This document shows positions 1 to 9,210 of a DNA stretch of 64,000 nt, in pieces. Source of the stretch: Phytohabitans houttuyneae (GTDB taxonomy: Bacteria; Actinomycetota; Actinomycetes; Mycobacteriales; Micromonosporaceae); the NCBI RefSeq assembly GCF_011764425.1, contig NZ_BLPF01000001.1, forward strand, positions 3,463,001-3,527,000, given 5' to 3'. The stretch's first letter is position 1. Each line of letters opens with the position of its first letter. Both the position numbers and the translations under genes were made by a program. The notes below the pieces were generated by a model. It worked only from the letters and a program-made list of their open reading frames with translations. It ran no database searches and had not been told where the DNA came from.

Positions 1-2020
1 GCGTGCGCGGGGAAAGGTTGACCGCGACGGCGAGCGGCCGGTCGGCGTCGGCCCACTCTCGGCAGCGGCGCAGGCCCTCCTTGAGCACCGCCTCGGTGAG
101 GCGGCTCAGCTGGCCGGTGTGCTCGGCGACCGCCACGAAGTCTTCGGGCGAGACCGCGCCGTGCGCCGGGTGCTCCCAGCGAGCCAGGCACTCCACCCCG
201 ACGAGCCGGCGGTCGGTCAGCGTCACCTTGGGCTGGAAGTAGACCTCCAGCTCGTCATTGTCGAGGGCGCGGCGCAGGTCGCCGGCGAGCTCCAGGCGGC
301 GCACCGACCGCGACTCAAGGCCCACGCTGAAGAGCTGGACGCCGCCGGGCACCGACTTTGCGGCGGTGGCGGCCACGTCGGCCCGCTGCAGCAGCGTCGC
401 GGGATCCGTCCCGTGATCCGGGTGTACGACAACGCCGACGGCCGTGTCGACGTCGAGCGTGAGGGTGCCGAACATGATCGGGTCGCGCACCTGCTCACGA
501 AGCTCGGTGGCCAGCTGGGCGGCCGCCTCGATGCTCTCCGAGCGGAGGGTCACCACGAACTCGTCGCCGCCGACCCGGCCCACCAGCGCCGCGGGCGGTG
601 CGAACGCTCGCAGCCGCCGCGCCACCTCGGCGAGCAGCTTGTCGCCGGCCGCGTGGCCGAGCGACTCGTTGACGTCGCGCAGCCGGTCGACGTCGAACAG
701 GAGCACAGCGACCACCTCGCCGGGCGCCCGGACGACGACCGACTCCTCAAGGGCCTCGGTGATCCGCCGCCGGTTGGCGAGGGCGGTCAGACCGTCGTGG
801 TACGCGTCGTAGCGGAGCCGGTCGACCAGCCGCGAGTTTTCCATCGCCACGCCGGCGTGCGCCGCGATCGTCTCCAGCACCTGCACGTCGCCGGCGGTGA
901 AATGGACGGTGTCGCCGAGCCGGTTGACCACCTCGAGCGTGCCGATGACCGCCTGGCCGGAGCGCAGCGGCGTGACGATCACGTCCTTGACCCCGCTCGC
1001 GCGCAGTGCCGTGCGCAGCTCGCCGCTGGTCTCCAACCGCGAACCGGCGGTCACCGTGCGCCCGTTGCCCTCCTGGGCGAGCGCGCGGGCCAGCGGCGGC
1101 GTCGGTGTGATGTCGAGCAGGCCGGAGTCGTCGACCCGGGCCGAGAGCAGGACCTCCGGGTAGCGGCCCTGGGCGGGCAGCCACAGCGTCGCGTACTCCG
1201 CCTGCATCAGCGCCCGCACCCGGAAGAGCAAGTCGTCGGCGAGGCCGCCCTCCTGGTCGCCGCGGCCGATCGCGCGGCTCAGGTCGTAGAGCTGGGAGAG
1301 CATGCGGTGCTGGCTGAGGAACACCGCGTACGACCGGTAGAAGATCGCCAGCACGATGGCCAGACCCAGCACGAGCAGGGCGGACCAGGGGGTCACCTGC
1401 AGCACGATCAGGATGATCAGGCCGACCGCGACGTTGACGCCGACGGTGATGACGAGCGTGCGGATGCCGGTGCGCAGCACCTCACGCGCGGCCGCAACGC
1501 CCTGCACGAGCAGGAACACACCGATCACGGCGAAGAACGTGACCAGCGTGTACGTCGCGACGGCCAGGAAGAGGATGCCCCACGTGCCCGGCCCGACGCC
1601 GCGCATCGGCGGAAGGGCGAGCATGACCGCGCAGGCGATCGCGGCGGCCACGGCGGCTCTTGCGACGTTGAACCAGAGCTTGACCGGCGGGAGGCGCCGG
1701 CGCATCTGAGTGATCAGGTTGCCGAGTGCGAAGGTCAGCACCACGATCGGCGGCGGTAGGAAGAAAAGCGCCAGGACAAGCGGGATCTCGTAGATCGCGA
1801 CGATCATGTTGTGCCGGCGGACAATGAACGGCAGGATCGCGACCTCGGCGCCAACGAGGATCGCCAGCAGCGCCGCAGCGATAGCAAGATCGCTTGGCGT
1901 GACCGTGTCGTCGACCAGCGCAAGGCTCGTGGTGATGACCACCGCCAAGATCCCCAGGGGACCGGTGATCAGCCAGGCGTTTTCAGCCTTGCGACGTCGC
2001 GCTGCCTGCCGGGAGGACAT
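1..2020 (-). CDS. GAF-GGDEF-EAL cyclic-di-GMP signalling protein, 3' part cut by window edge
   Basis: Membrane-linked enzyme predicted to make and/or break down cyclic di-GMP. Translation from the ATG at 2020 gives several N-terminal membrane segments (about residues 15-200), then a GAF-type sensor region, then a GGDEF domain with an intact motif (RVGGDEFVV), then an EAL domain that opens with FQPKV and carries the signature as ECLARW instead of the usual EALLRW. The sequence leaves the window just after VNLSP, so the rest of the EAL domain, with most metal ligands, is not visible. An intact GGDEF motif suggests cyclase activity, or a GTP-sensing regulatory domain for the phosphodiesterase; the sequence cannot separate these. 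The start overlaps the end of a small upstream ORF, so the two are probably co-translated. The opposite strand also has a long open frame here, but it has no recognisable domain. Confidence 0.93.
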   Translation of the reverse strand, partial: MSSRQAARRRKAENAWLITGPLGILAVVITTSLALVDDTVTPSDLAIAAALLAILVGAEVAILPFIVRRHNMIVAIYEIPLVLALFFLPPPIVVLTFALGNLITQMRRRLPPVKLWFNVARAAVAAAIACAVMLALPPMRGVGPGTWGILFLAVATYTLVTFFAVIGVFLLVQGVAAAREVLRTGIRTLVITVGVNVAVGLIILIVLQVTPWSALLVLGLAIVLAIFYRSYAVFLSQHRMLSQLYDLSRAIGRGDQEGGLADDLLFRVRALMQAEYATLWLPAQGRYPEVLLSARVDDSGLLDITPTPPLARALAQEGNGRTVTAGSRLETSGELRTALRASGVKDVIVTPLRSGQAVIGTLEVVNRLGDTVHFTAGDVQVLETIAAHAGVAMENSRLVDRLRYDAYHDGLTALANRRRITEALEESVVVRAPGEVVAVLLFDVDRLRDVNESLGHAAGDKLLAEVARRLRAFAPPAALVGRVGGDEFVVTLRSESIEAAAQLATELREQVRDPIMFGTLTLDVDTAVGVVVHPDHGTDPATLLQRADVAATAAKSVPGGVQLFSVGLESRSVRRLELAGDLRRALDNDELEVYFQPKVTLTDRRLVGVECLARWEHPAHGAVSPEDFVAVAEHTGQLSRLTEAVLKEGLRRCREWADADRPLAVAVNLSPRT

Positions 2021-2189
2021 GCCTGTCAGGGGATGAGGGGAAGGTGCCCCACTCGTAATCAAGCACCGCGCCGCCCCACTCGTAATCCATGGCTGAGAAG
2101 CCGCCGCCTGACCATCCGGCAACCACGCCGAGGGTCACGGCCAGCGCCAGCACCAAGCCTGCGAGGCGGCTCAGTCTGCGTGCACGCAT
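1983..2189 (-). CDS. Small secreted-type peptide with a duplicated DYEWG motif
   Basis: Unrecognised 68-residue product starting MRARRLSRLAG, with a basic N-terminus followed by a hydrophobic stretch (residues about 9-25), like a signal peptide or single membrane anchor. After it the motif DYEWG occurs twice, nine residues apart, encoded by a 15-bp direct repeat at 2046-2060 and 2073-2087. A GGGAGCG ribosome-binding-like sequence lies about 6 nt before the ATG. The ORF overlaps the start of the GGDEF-EAL gene by 38 nt, which suggests translational coupling. A longer in-frame start upstream is possible, but the Shine-Dalgarno spacing favours this one. Function unknown; a signal for, or partner of, the downstream sensor is only a guess. 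Confidence 0.5.
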   Translation of the reverse strand: MRARRLSRLAGLVLALAVTLGVVAGWSGGGFSAMDYEWGGAVLDYEWGTFPSSPDRHVLPAGSATSQG

Positions 2190-3128
2190 CGAACGCTCCC
2201 GTCGGGGTAACCGCATGTAACTCGCGAACTTTTGGGGTGACCTGATCGTGCCACACCACAGCCCTCGGAGACATCCTGATCGGCGGCTTAGAACCACACT
2301 GCGCGAAAAACATGGCTGAACGGCTGACCGGAAACTTAGCTGGACTTTAGGAACCCATCCCCATGCAAGATTTCACGGCCATGCCGAACCCCCTGACGGC
2401 ACCCTCATCAAGTTGGGAAAGGACCGATTTTCCCGGCTTGCTGTTTAGAGGGCCGCTCACTTTGTGCAGGATTTGTGGGCTATGACGCTCCGTCACGTTT
2501 GTCCAAACTTGCCAGACCTTCCCCGTTCGCGCCACCTCGTCCTACCTTGCGCTGGCCTCCCCGCACGTCGCGCGCCTTCGGATAGTGGATCTTGACGCTC
2601 ACCGGGACGCCCACCCCTGGAACTTCCCGATCCGACGGTTGCATTTGCGTATTCGCTCGCGTTTATCAAACCTTATTTGGTGACTCGCGAGTAAGCAACG
2701 ACAAACTTCGACCTATTGCGTAGTGGCGCAGTTCTGACACGACGAGTTACACCCGTGGAACGCGAAACCACTTCCTGATCCAGCGGTCAGGAGGTCAGCA
2801 CACGACGCAATCCAAACCCATGACACGCACTTATTCCACGGGCCTTTGTCCCAATCGAACCAAATGGTCGATGACCTAATCAACCTAACGCACGATCCCG
2901 GGCCACCGAAGTACCGACACCCGATCGGTGCAGGTCCCAGCCCTACCGGCCCACGGGCGAGGAAGCGCTGCCGCCACAGCGGCAAGCGATCGAGGACGCG
3001 AGCGCTACCGATCTCCGCTAATCCGGATCGCTTCCAGATTTCGGCGAGATGACGGGCACCGAGATAGCGATGATCGGGCGACTCGAGGGGCACAGCGGTG
3101 ACCGCCGAAGGATCGGCCGCACCAACAA
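2190..3128. other. Gene-free, lower-GC stretch
   Basis: About 940 bp with visibly lower G+C than the coding regions around it. Short open frames exist on both strands but lack high-GC codon bias (no strong third-position G/C), ribosome binding sites or recognisable motifs. The left part must hold the promoter of the small peptide and GGDEF-EAL pair. The right part lies just beyond the 3' end of tRNA-Tyr, where integrative elements often insert. I see no integrase and no second copy of the tRNA 3' end. Confidence 0.55.
2483..2495. promoter_or_regulatory. BldD-like palindrome
   Basis: TGACGCTCCGTCA is a perfect 5-3-5 inverted repeat about 290 bp upstream of the small peptide/GGDEF-EAL pair. 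It differs by one base from the BldD consensus known from Streptomyces (TNACNCWGNGTNA). BldD is the cyclic-di-GMP-responsive regulator that controls many GGDEF genes, so the position is suggestive. One-mismatch hits are expected several times in 64 kb by chance. Confidence 0.25.
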
Positions 3129-3168
3129 GATCGGCCCCGGCCAGCGGCATGGCTGGTCGGGGCCGATT
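3129..3168 (-). terminator. Hairpin terminator after tRNA-Tyr
   Basis: Arms 3130-3145 and 3152-3167 form a 16-bp stem (one G-U pair) around a short loop, immediately 3' of the tRNA-Tyr gene on its strand. The bases after it on that strand (CTTGTTGG) are moderately T-rich, fitting an intrinsic terminator. Confidence 0.8.
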
Positions 3169-3178
3169 TCCCTAGGTG

Positions 3179-3259
3179 TGGCGGGTAGAGGATTCGAACC
3201 TCTGTAGCTTTCGCGACGGATTTACAGTCCGCTCCCATTGGCCGCTCGGGCAACCCGCC
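3179..3259 (-). tRNA. tRNA-Tyr (anticodon GTA)
   Basis: The 7-bp acceptor stem GGCGGGT/ACCCGCC closes at 3259 and 3180, with discriminator A at 3179. The T arm reads GAGGTTCGAATCCTC and the anticodon loop ACTGTAAATC, giving anticodon GTA at 3223-3225. A long variable arm makes it class II, which in bacteria fits Tyr, Leu or Ser, and GTA decides for Tyr. The CCA end is not encoded. Confidence 0.97.
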
Positions 3260-3395
3260 TAGGGCGTGCCGCCACGGTGACCGCGGCAGCGGAAGCAAGG
3301 ATAGCGGTTGCGGTGGCGGGTCACGCAACCGGGTACGGTCGGGGGTCACTGGCCCCGGAACATCTTCATATCGCCACAAAGCAGGAGCATGACCT

Positions 3396-3890
3396 ATGGC
3401 AGCCAACCCGTCGTTCGACATCGTCAGCAAGGTCGACCGGCAGGAGGTCGACAACGCCCTCCGGCAGGCGGAGAAGGAGCTCACCACGCGCTTCGACTTC
3501 CGCGGCACGGGCGCGCAGATCTCCTGGTCTGGCGAGGAGGCGGTGAGCCTCCAGGCGGAGACCGAGGATCGGGTCCGCGCCGCGCTCGAGGTGTTCAAGG
3601 ACAAGCTGGTCAAGCGCAACATCTCGCTGAAGGCGCTGGACGCGGGCGAGCCGCGTACGTCGGGTAAGACGTCGAGGATCGACTGCAAGATCATCCAGGG
3701 CATCGACCAGGAGAAGGCCAAGGCGATCAGCAAGGCGATCCGCGACGAGGGTCCCAAGGGCGTCCAGGCCCAGATCCAGGGCGACCAGCTCCGCGTCACC
3801 GGCAAGAAGAAGGACGACCTTCAGGCAGTGATCACCCTGCTCAAGGCCGGCGACTTCGGCGTCGCCCTCCAGTTCACGAACTACCGGTAG
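3396..3890 (+). CDS. yajQ: YajQ-family cyclic-di-GMP/nucleotide-binding protein
   Basis: Small cytoplasmic protein of 164 residues, the normal length for the YajQ/UPF0234 family. It starts [14 protein letters not shown], has the conserved [16 protein letters not shown] stretch near residues 20-40, and ends with the typical LQFTNYR. Members in Xanthomonas and Pseudomonas bind cyclic di-GMP and act as transcriptional co-regulators; the role in actinobacteria is not settled. An AGGAG ribosome binding site lies about 8 nt before the ATG. It stands alone, convergent with the MFS gene, whose last codons overlap its 3' end by 17 bp. A cyclic-di-GMP enzyme 1.4 kb away makes the pairing worth noting, though conserved co-regulation is not shown. 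Confidence 0.95.
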   Translation: MAANPSFDIVSKVDRQEVDNALRQAEKELTTRFDFRGTGAQISWSGEEAVSLQAETEDRVRAALEVFKDKLVKRNISLKALDAGEPRTSGKTSRIDCKIIQGIDQEKAKAISKAIRDEGPKGVQAQIQGDQLRVTGKKKDDLQAVITLLKAGDFGVALQFTNYR

Positions 3891-5142
3891 CGGTCGCTGC
3901 CAGCGCCTGGTCGATCCGGGCCGTCGCGCGCGCGTCGGCCCGGGCGATCGAGCCGGACGGGAGCCCCGCCACCACGGCGGCGACGCCCACCGCCGCGCCA
4001 CCGAAGAGGAACGCCCACGGCACGCCACCGGGCTGGTCGACGATCAGCCCGGACACCGAGCCGCCGAGGGCGGAGGAGCCGATGGCGACGGTGATGACCC
4101 AGGTGTATGCCTCGTTCAGCATCGTGACCGGCGCGATGCGCCCCACCATGTTGTTTTCGAGCGTGAGGGCGGGCGCGATCGTGGCACCGCCGGCGGCGAG
4201 GGCCACGCCGAGCGCGATCGGGTGCGGCATGAGGGCGTAGAGGGCGAACGTCGCCGCCAACGCACCCAGCAGCAGCGAAAACTGCCGCGCCTGGTTGCGC
4301 ACGGCCGGCCGCGCGCCAAACCAGAAGCCGCCGGCCGCGCTGCCCAGCGCCCATACCGCGAGCAGCACGCCGCCCAGGCTGTCGCCTTCGCTGTGCTGGC
4401 TGGCGTACGCGGGAACGATCACGCCGGCCGCGCCGAACGCCGTGCCGAGGCCGGCCACGCACACGAGCAGCGCCGGAAAGCCACTGATCCGCAGCGGGCC
4501 CAGGCCGCGGGTGTGGTCCTCGGCCGGGTGGGGACGCCAGCCGCGCATCGCCCGCCCTCGGGCGACCACGGTCGTGCCGAACAGCGTGAGGACGGCGGCG
4601 CCCACGATCGCGGCGGCCGGGCTGGCGAAGAGCACGAAGCCGGCGACAAGCAGCGGGCCGATCACGAAGACGAGCTCGAAGAGCGTGGTCTCGGCGGCGA
4701 GCGCCGCGCCGCGTACGTGATGGCGGCCGCTGCCGGGCTCGGTGAGGTCGTTCCAGGCGCCGCGGATGGCGGCACTCAACGGCGGGTACGTGGCGCCCGC
4801 CACCGCAGACGCCGCGAAGATCATCGGCAGCGCGTCCATCCGGCTGGCGAACAGCAGCGCGCCGAGCGCGACGGGGTGGGTGATGCCGGTCAGCAGGAGC
4901 ACCGGTGACGGCCCGATCCGGTCCGCGATCCGGCCGGCCACGGGGCTGAGCGCGGCGCCGGCCACCGCGTAGATGCCACCCGCTATCGCGGCGGGCGTGT
5001 ACCTGTCGGTGGCCTGCTGCACGAGCAGCAGCAGCGCCAGCGGGGTCATGCCGATGCCGAGCCGGGCGATGATCCCTACGACCAGGAGAACCGGAGCGCC
5101 GGGGATGCGCCAGACCGCCGAATACTGGCGCAGCGCAGCCAC
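3874..5142 (-). CDS. MFS transporter
   Basis: Integral membrane protein of 422 residues with about 12 hydrophobic segments, typical of the major facilitator superfamily. The loop between helices 2 and 3 carries GRIADRIGP, a version of the MFS motif A (GxxxDRxGR). Substrate unknown; the general pattern suits a drug or metabolite exporter, without specific evidence. The GTG start at 5142 is preceded at good spacing by GGGGAGGTG, a strong ribosome binding site. It overlaps the 3' end of yajQ (convergent). Confidence 0.85.
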   Translation of the reverse strand: MAALRQYSAVWRIPGAPVLLVVGIIARLGIGMTPLALLLLVQQATDRYTPAAIAGGIYAVAGAALSPVAGRIADRIGPSPVLLLTGITHPVALGALLFASRMDALPMIFAASAVAGATYPPLSAAIRGAWNDLTEPGSGRHHVRGAALAAETTLFELVFVIGPLLVAGFVLFASPAAAIVGAAVLTLFGTTVVARGRAMRGWRPHPAEDHTRGLGPLRISGFPALLVCVAGLGTAFGAAGVIVPAYASQHSEGDSLGGVLLAVWALGSAAGGFWFGARPAVRNQARQFSLLLGALAATFALYALMPHPIALGVALAAGGATIAPALTLENNMVGRIAPVTMLNEAYTWVITVAIGSSALGGSVSGLIVDQPGGVPWAFLFGGAAVGVAAVVAGLPSGSIARADARATARIDQALAATATGSS

Positions 5143-5213
5143 AGCACACCTCCCCTGTAATGACCGAAAGACCCACCGACCCTAACCAAGATCCTTGGCC
5201 GGGAACCACATGA

Positions 5214-5248
5214 TTATGGGCTCGGGGTCTGTGACCCCGAGCCCATAA
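5214..5248 (-). terminator. Hairpin terminator after htpX
   Basis: Perfect 16-bp stem (5214-5229 with 5233-5248) and a 3-nt loop, 10 bp past the htpX stop codon. There is no real T-tract, as is common for actinobacterial terminators. Confidence 0.8.
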
Positions 5249-5258
5249 GAGGTACGGA

Positions 5259-6143
5259 CTACCGCTGGAACTGGACCGGACCGGAGTTGGCGGCCATCTG
5301 CTCCAGGCGGCGCACCCGCTCGGCCATCGGCGGGTGGGTGGAGAACAGCGACGCGATGCCGCCGCCCTTGAACGGGTTGTCGATCATCAGGTGCGCGGTG
5401 CTCGTGAGCTGGCCCTCCGGCGGTAGAGGAAGCTTCTGCGCACCGTAGTGGATCTTGCGAAGCGCGGAGGCGAGCGCCAGCGGGTCCTTGGTCAGCTGCG
5501 CGCCCGAGGCGTCCGCCTGGTACTCGCGGCTGCGGCTGATCGCCAGCTGGATCACCGAGGCCGCGATCGGGCCGAGGATCACCATCAGCAGCAGCACGGC
5601 CGGGTTGACGCCGTCGTCGTCGCTGCCGCCCATGGGCAGGAACAGCGCGATGTTGGCGACGAACGTGATGATGGTCGCGAGCGCGCCGGCCACGCTGGAG
5701 ATCAGGATGTCGCGGTTGTACACGTGCGACAGCTCGTGGCCGATGACTCCGCGCAGCTCGCGGTAGTCGAGGATCTGGGTGATGCCCTGCGTCACCGCGA
5801 CCGCCGCGTGACGCGGGTTACGGCCGGTGGCGAAGGCGTTGGGCTGCATCGTGGGGCTCACGTAAAGCCGTGGCATCGGCTGGCCCGCCTGCGTGGAAAG
5901 CTCCCGAACCATCTGGTACAGGGCGGGGAACTCCGCCTCGCTGACCGGCTTGGCCCGCATCGACCGCAGCGCGATCTTGTCGGACCAGAAGTAGCTGACG
6001 GCGTTGATGCCGAGCGCGATGAACACCGCGATGACGAGACCGCCGCTGCCGCCGAGCCAGTAGCCGAGGGCCAGGACGATACCGGAGAGCAGGCCGAGCA
6101 GAGCGGCCGTCTTGAGACCGTTCCAGTGCCTGTGCACGATCAC
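5259..6143 (-). CDS. htpX: HtpX membrane zinc metalloprotease
   Basis: M48-family membrane protease involved in membrane-protein quality control. The 294-residue product has two N-terminal membrane segments (about residues 12-50), the zinc motif HELSH at 136-140 inside [14 protein letters not shown], two further hydrophobic segments, and the third metal ligand region [11 protein letters not shown]. The length matches HtpX. The GTG start at 6143 is preceded by AAGGAG. It has its own strong terminator and stands as a single-gene unit downstream of nuoN. Confidence 0.96.
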   Translation of the reverse strand: MIVHRHWNGLKTAALLGLLSGIVLALGYWLGGSGGLVIAVFIALGINAVSYFWSDKIALRSMRAKPVSEAEFPALYQMVRELSTQAGQPMPRLYVSPTMQPNAFATGRNPRHAAVAVTQGITQILDYRELRGVIGHELSHVYNRDILISSVAGALATIITFVANIALFLPMGGSDDDGVNPAVLLLMVILGPIAASVIQLAISRSREYQADASGAQLTKDPLALASALRKIHYGAQKLPLPPEGQLTSTAHLMIDNPFKGGGIASLFSTHPPMAERVRRLEQMAANSGPVQFQR

Positions 6144-6251
6144 TCACTCCTTCAGGACCCGGGACCGGGAGGGCCCGGCATCAGGCGTAACAACCTGATG
6201 CCCCTCCCATCATCCGCGCATACCTGTGACCTTGCTGAAAGTCAGCGCAGG

Positions 6252-7683
6252 TCAGGAGAGGTCGAGCACGAGCTGCGGCGCGAACCCGACCACCACGATC
6301 GCGAGCGTGGCCACGCCGAGCGTCGTCGCCACCGCCCACGGGATCCGCACCCGCGTGCCGGGCGCCGGGGCGGGTCCGTAGAGCACCGCCGCGACGCGTA
6401 CGTAGTAGGCGAGGCCGATCACCGCGTTGAGCGCGACGACCACGGCCAGCCAGCCGGCGCCGCCGTCGAGCAGCGAGCGCACGACCACGACCTTGGCGAA
6501 GAGCCCGGCCAACCCCGGGGCAGCCCGGCGAGTCCGATCAGCGCCAGCACCAGGGCGGCGCCGACCCATGGGTGGGTACGCGCGGCGCCTCGGTAGTCGG
6601 CGATCAGCCCGCCGTCCTCCCCGGCCGCAGCGCCACGACCGATCCGAAGGCGGCGAGTTCGAGGAGCACATAGAAGACGGTGTACGCCACGGTCGCCGCG
6701 ACGGCCACGGACAGCGCCTCGTCGGTGCGCCCCTCGGCGAGCATGAACGCGCCGAGCGGCGCCAGGATGTACCCCGCCTGGGCCACGGACGACCACGCGA
6801 GCAGCCGCACCATCCGGGTCTGCCGGAGCGCGACGAGGTTGCCGACGGTCATCGTGAGGACGGCCAGTACGGCGAGGGCGGGACCGGCGAGGTCGAGCGC
6901 GGGGCGGAGGGCGTCGACGACCGCGTACAGGATCGCGACCACCCCGCCGAGCTTGGAGGCGGTGGAGAGGTACGCGGCGATCGGGACGGGCGCGCCGTCG
7001 TACGCCGCCGGGGCCCAGGCGTGGAACGGCACCGCGGCCACCTTGAACGCCAGCCCCGCCAGGACCAGCACCACCGCGGCGCCGGTGAGCGGGAGGTCGG
7101 GCAGGCCGGTGGCGAGTGTGGCGAAGTGGAGGCGGCCGCTGACCGCGTACAGCAGGGCCGCGCCGAGCAGCGTCACGGCGGTCGCCACGACGCTGACCAC
7201 GAAGAACGTGACCGCACCCTCGGCGCTCTCCACGGTGCGGCGGCGCAGGCCGACCAGCACGTACAGCGGGAGGGTGAGCGTCTCCAGCGCCACGATCAGC
7301 GTGATCAGGTCGCCGGCCGAGCCGAGCGCCACGCCACCTGTCATCGAGCAGGCCAGGAGGAAGGCGTACTCCCCCGGAGGAACGTCTCTCGTCGTGGCGG
7401 ACAGGCCGATCACACCGAGCGTGAGCAGCGCGAAGAGGGTGGCGACCAGGGCGGAGCGGTCGTTTGCCACGAAACTGCAGGCGTCCGGCACGCAGAAGGT
7501 CCGGCGGTCGTCGCCCAGCCCCACCCCGATCGCGCCCGCCGCGGTGGCGAGCGCGCCGAGCGCGGCCACCGCGAGGACCGCGGCCCGGCGGGCGAGGATG
7601 AGGTCGGTGAGCAGCACGAGTACGGCGGTGCCGGCGGCCAGGTAGACCGGCAGCAGCGCGACATGGTCCACGGACTGGGTCAC
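6252..7683 (-). CDS. nuoN: NADH-quinone oxidoreductase subunit N, two single-base frameshifts
   Basis: Proton-pumping membrane subunit of complex I, related to Na+/H+ antiporter subunits. It begins with GTG at 7683, overlapping the nuoM stop by GTGA. The reading frame breaks twice: near 6618-6621, inside a run of four C on the plus strand, the frame after ALRPG runs into a stop, and adding one base gives GEDGGLIADYRG; near 6512-6517 (CCCCGGGG on the plus strand) a second added base restores GLAGLFAKVVVVRS. With both restored the protein is 477 residues with continuous transmembrane character, ending APQLVLDLS, which is normal NuoN length. The coding signal stays strong through all three frames, so sequencing error is more likely than decay. 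Confidence 0.88.
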
Positions 7684-9158
7684 GACCGCACCGCCTCGAC
7701 GAGAGCCCCGACCGGGTCACCGGCCATGCCGAGCACCAGCGCGGGCAGCAGGCCGACGATGAGCGCGAGCAGTACCAGCGGTGCCCAGGCGGCCACCTCG
7801 GCGCGGGCCAGGCCGGGCGGATTCAGTGTGCCGACGGCGGGGCCGTGTGTGACCTTGCGGAGCAGGCGCAGGAAGTACGCGGCGGTGAGCGCGCCACCCA
7901 CGGCGGCTATCGCGGCCAGGGTCGTCCAGAGTGGACCGCCCTTGTCCAGGGAGGCCACGACCGCGAACGCCTCGCCCCAGAAGCCGGCCAGGCCCGGCAG
8001 CCCGAGCGAGGCGATGGCGGCGAAGGCGAGGATGCCGGCGAGCCACGGCGACTGCTCGCGCAGCCCGCCGAGCTGGGCGAGCTCGCCGGTGTGCGCCCGC
8101 TCCTTGATCGCTCCCGCGAGGAAGAACAGCAGGCCGGTGATCACGCCGTGTGCCACGTTGCCGATCAGCGCGGCCTGGATGCCGGTGGCGGTCAGCGTGG
8201 CGATGCCGAGCAGCACGAAGCCCATGTGGCCCACGCTGGAGTACGCGATGAGCCGCTTGAGCTCCGTCTGCGCCAGGCACACCAGCGAGCCCACCACGAT
8301 CGCGGCCACGGCCAGGATGCCCAGCGCGGGCGCGGCCCACCGCGCACCCTCGGGCGCCACGCCGACCGCGACCCGGATCAGGCCGTACGTCCCCATCTTC
8401 AGCAGGACGCCGGCCAGGATCACGCTGCCGACCGTGGGCGCCTGCGTGTGCGCGTCCGGCAGCCAGGTGTGCAGCGGCCACAGTGGACTCTTCACGGCGA
8501 ACGCGATCGCCAGCAGGATGAACGCCGCGATCTGCGTGCCCCGCGACAGCTCCCCGCCGCCGGTGAGCGCCACGATGTCCGCGGTGCCGGCCGAGACCAC
8601 GACGGTGAAGACGCCGACGAGCAGCAGGACCGAGCCGAAGAGCGTGTAAAGCACGAACTTGCGCGCGGCGTGCGCCCTGTCTTCGCCGCCCCAGACCGCG
8701 ATCACCGCGTACATGGGCAGGAGCACGACCTCGAAGAAGACGAAGAAGAGCACAAGGTCGAGCGCGAGGAACGTGCCGAGGATGCCCACCTCGATCACCA
8801 GCAGCAGGGCGACGAGCGTGTGCCCTCGGCCGGGCGCGGGTGCCCGCCACAGGGTGTACGCGCAGCAAAGCAGCGTGAGGAGGGCGGTGAGCACGACGAG
8901 GGGGTAGGAGACGCCGTCGATGCCGAGGTGGAAACGCAGGTCGAGGCCGGGCACCCAGGTCAGGTCGACATCGTGCCAGGGGCGGACGGCGGCCGGGCCG
9001 TACGAGAACCAGGAGTCGCGGTAGAGCGGGACGCTCAGCACCAGCGCGGCGGCGGCCGCCACGGTGCCGGCGACCTGTCCCGCCCTCGTGGGCAGCAGGG
9101 CCGCGAGCAGCGCACCGGCGGCCGGCACCGCCAGCACCGCGACGAGCAGCCACCTCAC
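7680..9158 (-). CDS. nuoM: NADH-quinone oxidoreductase subunit M
   Basis: Antiporter-like membrane subunit of complex I, 492 residues and full length. About 14 hydrophobic segments are visible. The conserved cores LFFVFFEVVLLPMY and SPLWPLHTWLPDAHTQAPT (the latter with the key channel Lys and His) are intact, as is the helix-12 region with GLPGLAGFWGE. The GTG start at 9158 follows nuoL by 52 bp, and the stop overlaps the nuoN start (GTGA), so the genes are translationally coupled. Confidence 0.95.
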   Translation of the reverse strand: MRWLLVAVLAVPAAGALLAALLPTRAGQVAGTVAAAAALVLSVPLYRDSWFSYGPAAVRPWHDVDLTWVPGLDLRFHLGIDGVSYPLVVLTALLTLLCCAYTLWRAPAPGRGHTLVALLLVIEVGILGTFLALDLVLFFVFFEVVLLPMYAVIAVWGGEDRAHAARKFVLYTLFGSVLLLVGVFTVVVSAGTADIVALTGGGELSRGTQIAAFILLAIAFAVKSPLWPLHTWLPDAHTQAPTVGSVILAGVLLKMGTYGLIRVAVGVAPEGARWAAPALGILAVAAIVVGSLVCLAQTELKRLIAYSSVGHMGFVLLGIATLTATGIQAALIGNVAHGVITGLLFFLAGAIKERAHTGELAQLGGLREQSPWLAGILAFAAIASLGLPGLAGFWGEAFAVVASLDKGGPLWTTLAAIAAVGGALTAAYFLRLLRKVTHGPAVGTLNPPGLARAEVAAWAPLVLLALIVGLLPALVLGMAGDPVGALVEAVRS

Positions 9159-9210
9159 AGCGCCGCCTCCGATCGCTCGCTCAGTGACGTCGTGGGCAAG
9201 CCCCGCTCAC

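Noticed and set aside
119-1759. Very long open frame on the plus strand opposite the GGDEF-EAL gene
   Set aside because: High-GC antisense shadow: Arg/His/Gln-rich without domains, while the minus strand gives a clean GAF-GGDEF-EAL protein.
2190-2482. Riboswitch in the leader of the small peptide/GGDEF-EAL pair
   Set aside because: I looked for cyclic-di-GMP and cyclic-di-AMP riboswitch signatures and could not match the conserved core bases.
2347-2535. 62-residue frame on the minus strand
   Set aside because: Lower-GC DNA, no codon bias, no ribosome binding site and no recognisable feature.
2713-3150. 145-residue frame on the minus strand next to tRNA-Tyr
   Set aside because: Composition like non-coding DNA, and it overlaps the tRNA terminator; not supported.
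6252-7683. Programmed ribosomal frameshifting in nuoN
   Set aside because: No slippery heptamer or downstream structure stands out, and identical one-base losses in unrelated genes point to sequencing error.
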